A DNA stretch of 64,000 bases, from NCBI GenBank assembly GCA_934436435.1, contig CAKSAN010000017.1:1-64000 (forward strand), given 5' to 3'. Source of the DNA: an uncultured Acetatifactor sp. (GTDB lineage: Bacteria > Bacillota > Clostridia > Lachnospirales > Lachnospiraceae). The number at the start of each line of letters is the position of its first letter. The first letter of the stretch is position 1. The translations under genes and the position numbers were made by a program. Of this stretch, positions 63,196 to 64,000 are shown piece by piece. A model generated the notes under the pieces. That model ran no database searches, had not been told where the DNA came from, and saw only the letters and a program-made list of their open reading frames with translations.

Positions 63196-64000
63196 TCAGG
63201 CCTCTCCGTATCTCACCGGCAGCCGCAGCGTCACCCTTGTGCCGTGAGCTGCACCTGCATCTTCTGTTCCTTGTCTGTCTGTGACATTTCTGCCGCTTTC
63301 GGCCAGGCTCTCCATATGGATGCCGTATTCTTCCCCATAAGTCAGCCGGATGATGGTGTCCACATTGGATACCCCGATATGTCCCACCAGCTGCTCCTGT
63401 TTTCTGTGATTGATAGCATCCATCCGTTCTGTGGGAGCGCCGCAGCCGTCATCGGTCACTTCAATGCAAAGCACGTCCTCCCTCTCCGTGATCCGTACCC
63501 GGATATTTCCCTCTTCACTCTCTTTTAATCCGTGCAACACGGAGTTCTCCACGATGGGCTGTATGATCAGCTTCGGGATCACACATTCTTCCAGTCCCTC
63601 TTCCAGTTCCACCGCGTAAGAGAACTTATCGTTGAAACGGATCTTCTGGATATCTACATAACAGTTCACCAGTTCCAGTTCTTCCTTCAGATAGATGAAC
63701 TGTCTCTTGGAAATACTGGTCCGCAGGATCTTCGCCAGTCCCGCCGCCATGGTGGCGATCTCCGGAATATGATTTGCCTTCGCCACCCATTTCATGGTGT
63801 CCAGCGTATTATACAGGAAATGGGGATTTAACTGCGCCTGCATCATGGCTATGTGGGAGGCATTAAGTTCCTTCTGCTTCTCCACCTTATCCTGCACGCT
63901 CTGTTCCAGCTCGTTGGCCATGATATTGAAGTTCCGGGACATCTGCCCCAGCTCGTCCTCCCTGTCGGAAGCGATCCTGACGGTCAGGTCTCCTTCCTGC
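63196..64000 (-). CDS. YesM-like sensor histidine kinase (partial, continues beyond the window)
   Basis: The reading frame stays open to the window end, so the gene is cut at its 5' side; an internal ATG at 63942 is not the real start. The visible 268 residues begin with a HAMP-type segment (D-L-T-V-R-I-A-S-D-R-E-D-E-L-G-Q-M). They continue with the phospho-acceptor region Q-L-N-P-H-F-L-Y-N-T-L of the LytS/YesM class. The ATPase boxes are N-S-V-L-H-G-L (N box) and D-D-G-C-G (G box). The sensor domain lies outside the window. It probably responds to the importer's substrate. Confidence 0.92.
   Translation of the reverse strand, partial: QEGDLTVRIASDREDELGQMSRNFNIMANELEQSVQDKVEKQKELNASHIAMMQAQLNPHFLYNTLDTMKWVAKANHIPEIATMAAGLAKILRTSISKRQFIYLKEELELVNCYVDIQKIRFNDKFSYAVELEEGLEECVIPKLIIQPIVENSVLHGLKESEEGNIRVRITEREDVLCIEVTDDGCGAPTERMDAINHRKQEQLVGHIGVSNVDTIIRLTYGEEYGIHMESLAESGRNVTDRQGTEDAGAAHGTRVTLRLPVRYGEA

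Overview
The window looks like a chromosomal segment of a spore-forming, anaerobic Clostridia member, most likely a Lachnospiraceae gut commensal. Pointers are AGGAGG-type ribosome binding sites, roughly half G+C content, sporulation genes (spoVAD, spoVAE, a Spo0A-type DNA-binding protein), an [FeFe] hydrogenase with a flavoprotein partner, DUF4317, DUF5721 and DUF6056 proteins, and YesM/YesN-like signalling. Most genes lie on the minus strand. I found no tRNA, rRNA, CRISPR array, transposase or prophage.

Layout: 1-2500 holds the tail of a methyltransferase, an intergenic region rich in palindromes and a Na/phosphate symporter. 2565-11136 is the conserved translation/transcription operon rimP-nusA-ylxR-ylxQ-infB-rbfA-nrnA-like-truB-ribF. 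Its promoter and a terminator-like leader hairpin are visible. 11281-16186 is a three-gene, translationally coupled operon of unknown function: two membrane TPR-like proteins and one secreted protein. 16419-20042 encodes an [FeFe] hydrogenase and a chimeric NuoF-tail/GltD-like flavoprotein, preceded by a promoter, a leader hairpin and two near-identical 14-bp palindromes. 20878-26298 holds degV, a DUF5721 gene, spoVAE, an EamA transporter, aroK, ridA, a small unknown gene and spoVAD. 26419-29064 is a MocR-type regulator divergent from an SDR dehydrogenase and an NTF2-fold protein. 29187-35367 has an SH3b surface protein, a DUF6056 membrane protein, trpS, coaBC and an ECF substrate-binding subunit (probably for pantothenate). 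35467-41518 is glutamate synthase (gltD, gltB). 41782-47144 has a glycosyltransferase, a HAD/CPBP-protease fusion, greA, a divergent MraY-like transferase and nudC. 47196-47766 is a 52-bp tandem repeat array. 47843-56957 holds a MurJ/SpoVB-like flippase, glgA, the receiver-less Spo0A-like protein, a HEAT protein, DUF4317, and a YhaN/YhaO-like SMC-ATPase/nuclease pair. 57109-64000 is an ABC importer (binding lipoprotein, fused permease, ATPase with a large insertion) with a YesN/YesM-like two-component system, the kinase being cut by the window end.

The most unusual material lies in several places: the 11-unit hairpin-bearing 52-bp array; the unknown 11281-16186 operon; three promoter-proximal leader terminators (before rimP-nusA, the hydrogenase and gltB); a 154-bp inverted-repeat element at 42619-42772; two dispersed palindromic repeat families; and several domain fusions or truncations (HAD-CPBP, NuoF-tail/GltD, Spo0A without receiver, ABC ATPase with about 120 extra residues). 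Function for unfamiliar proteins is inferred from motifs only; no database search was possible.
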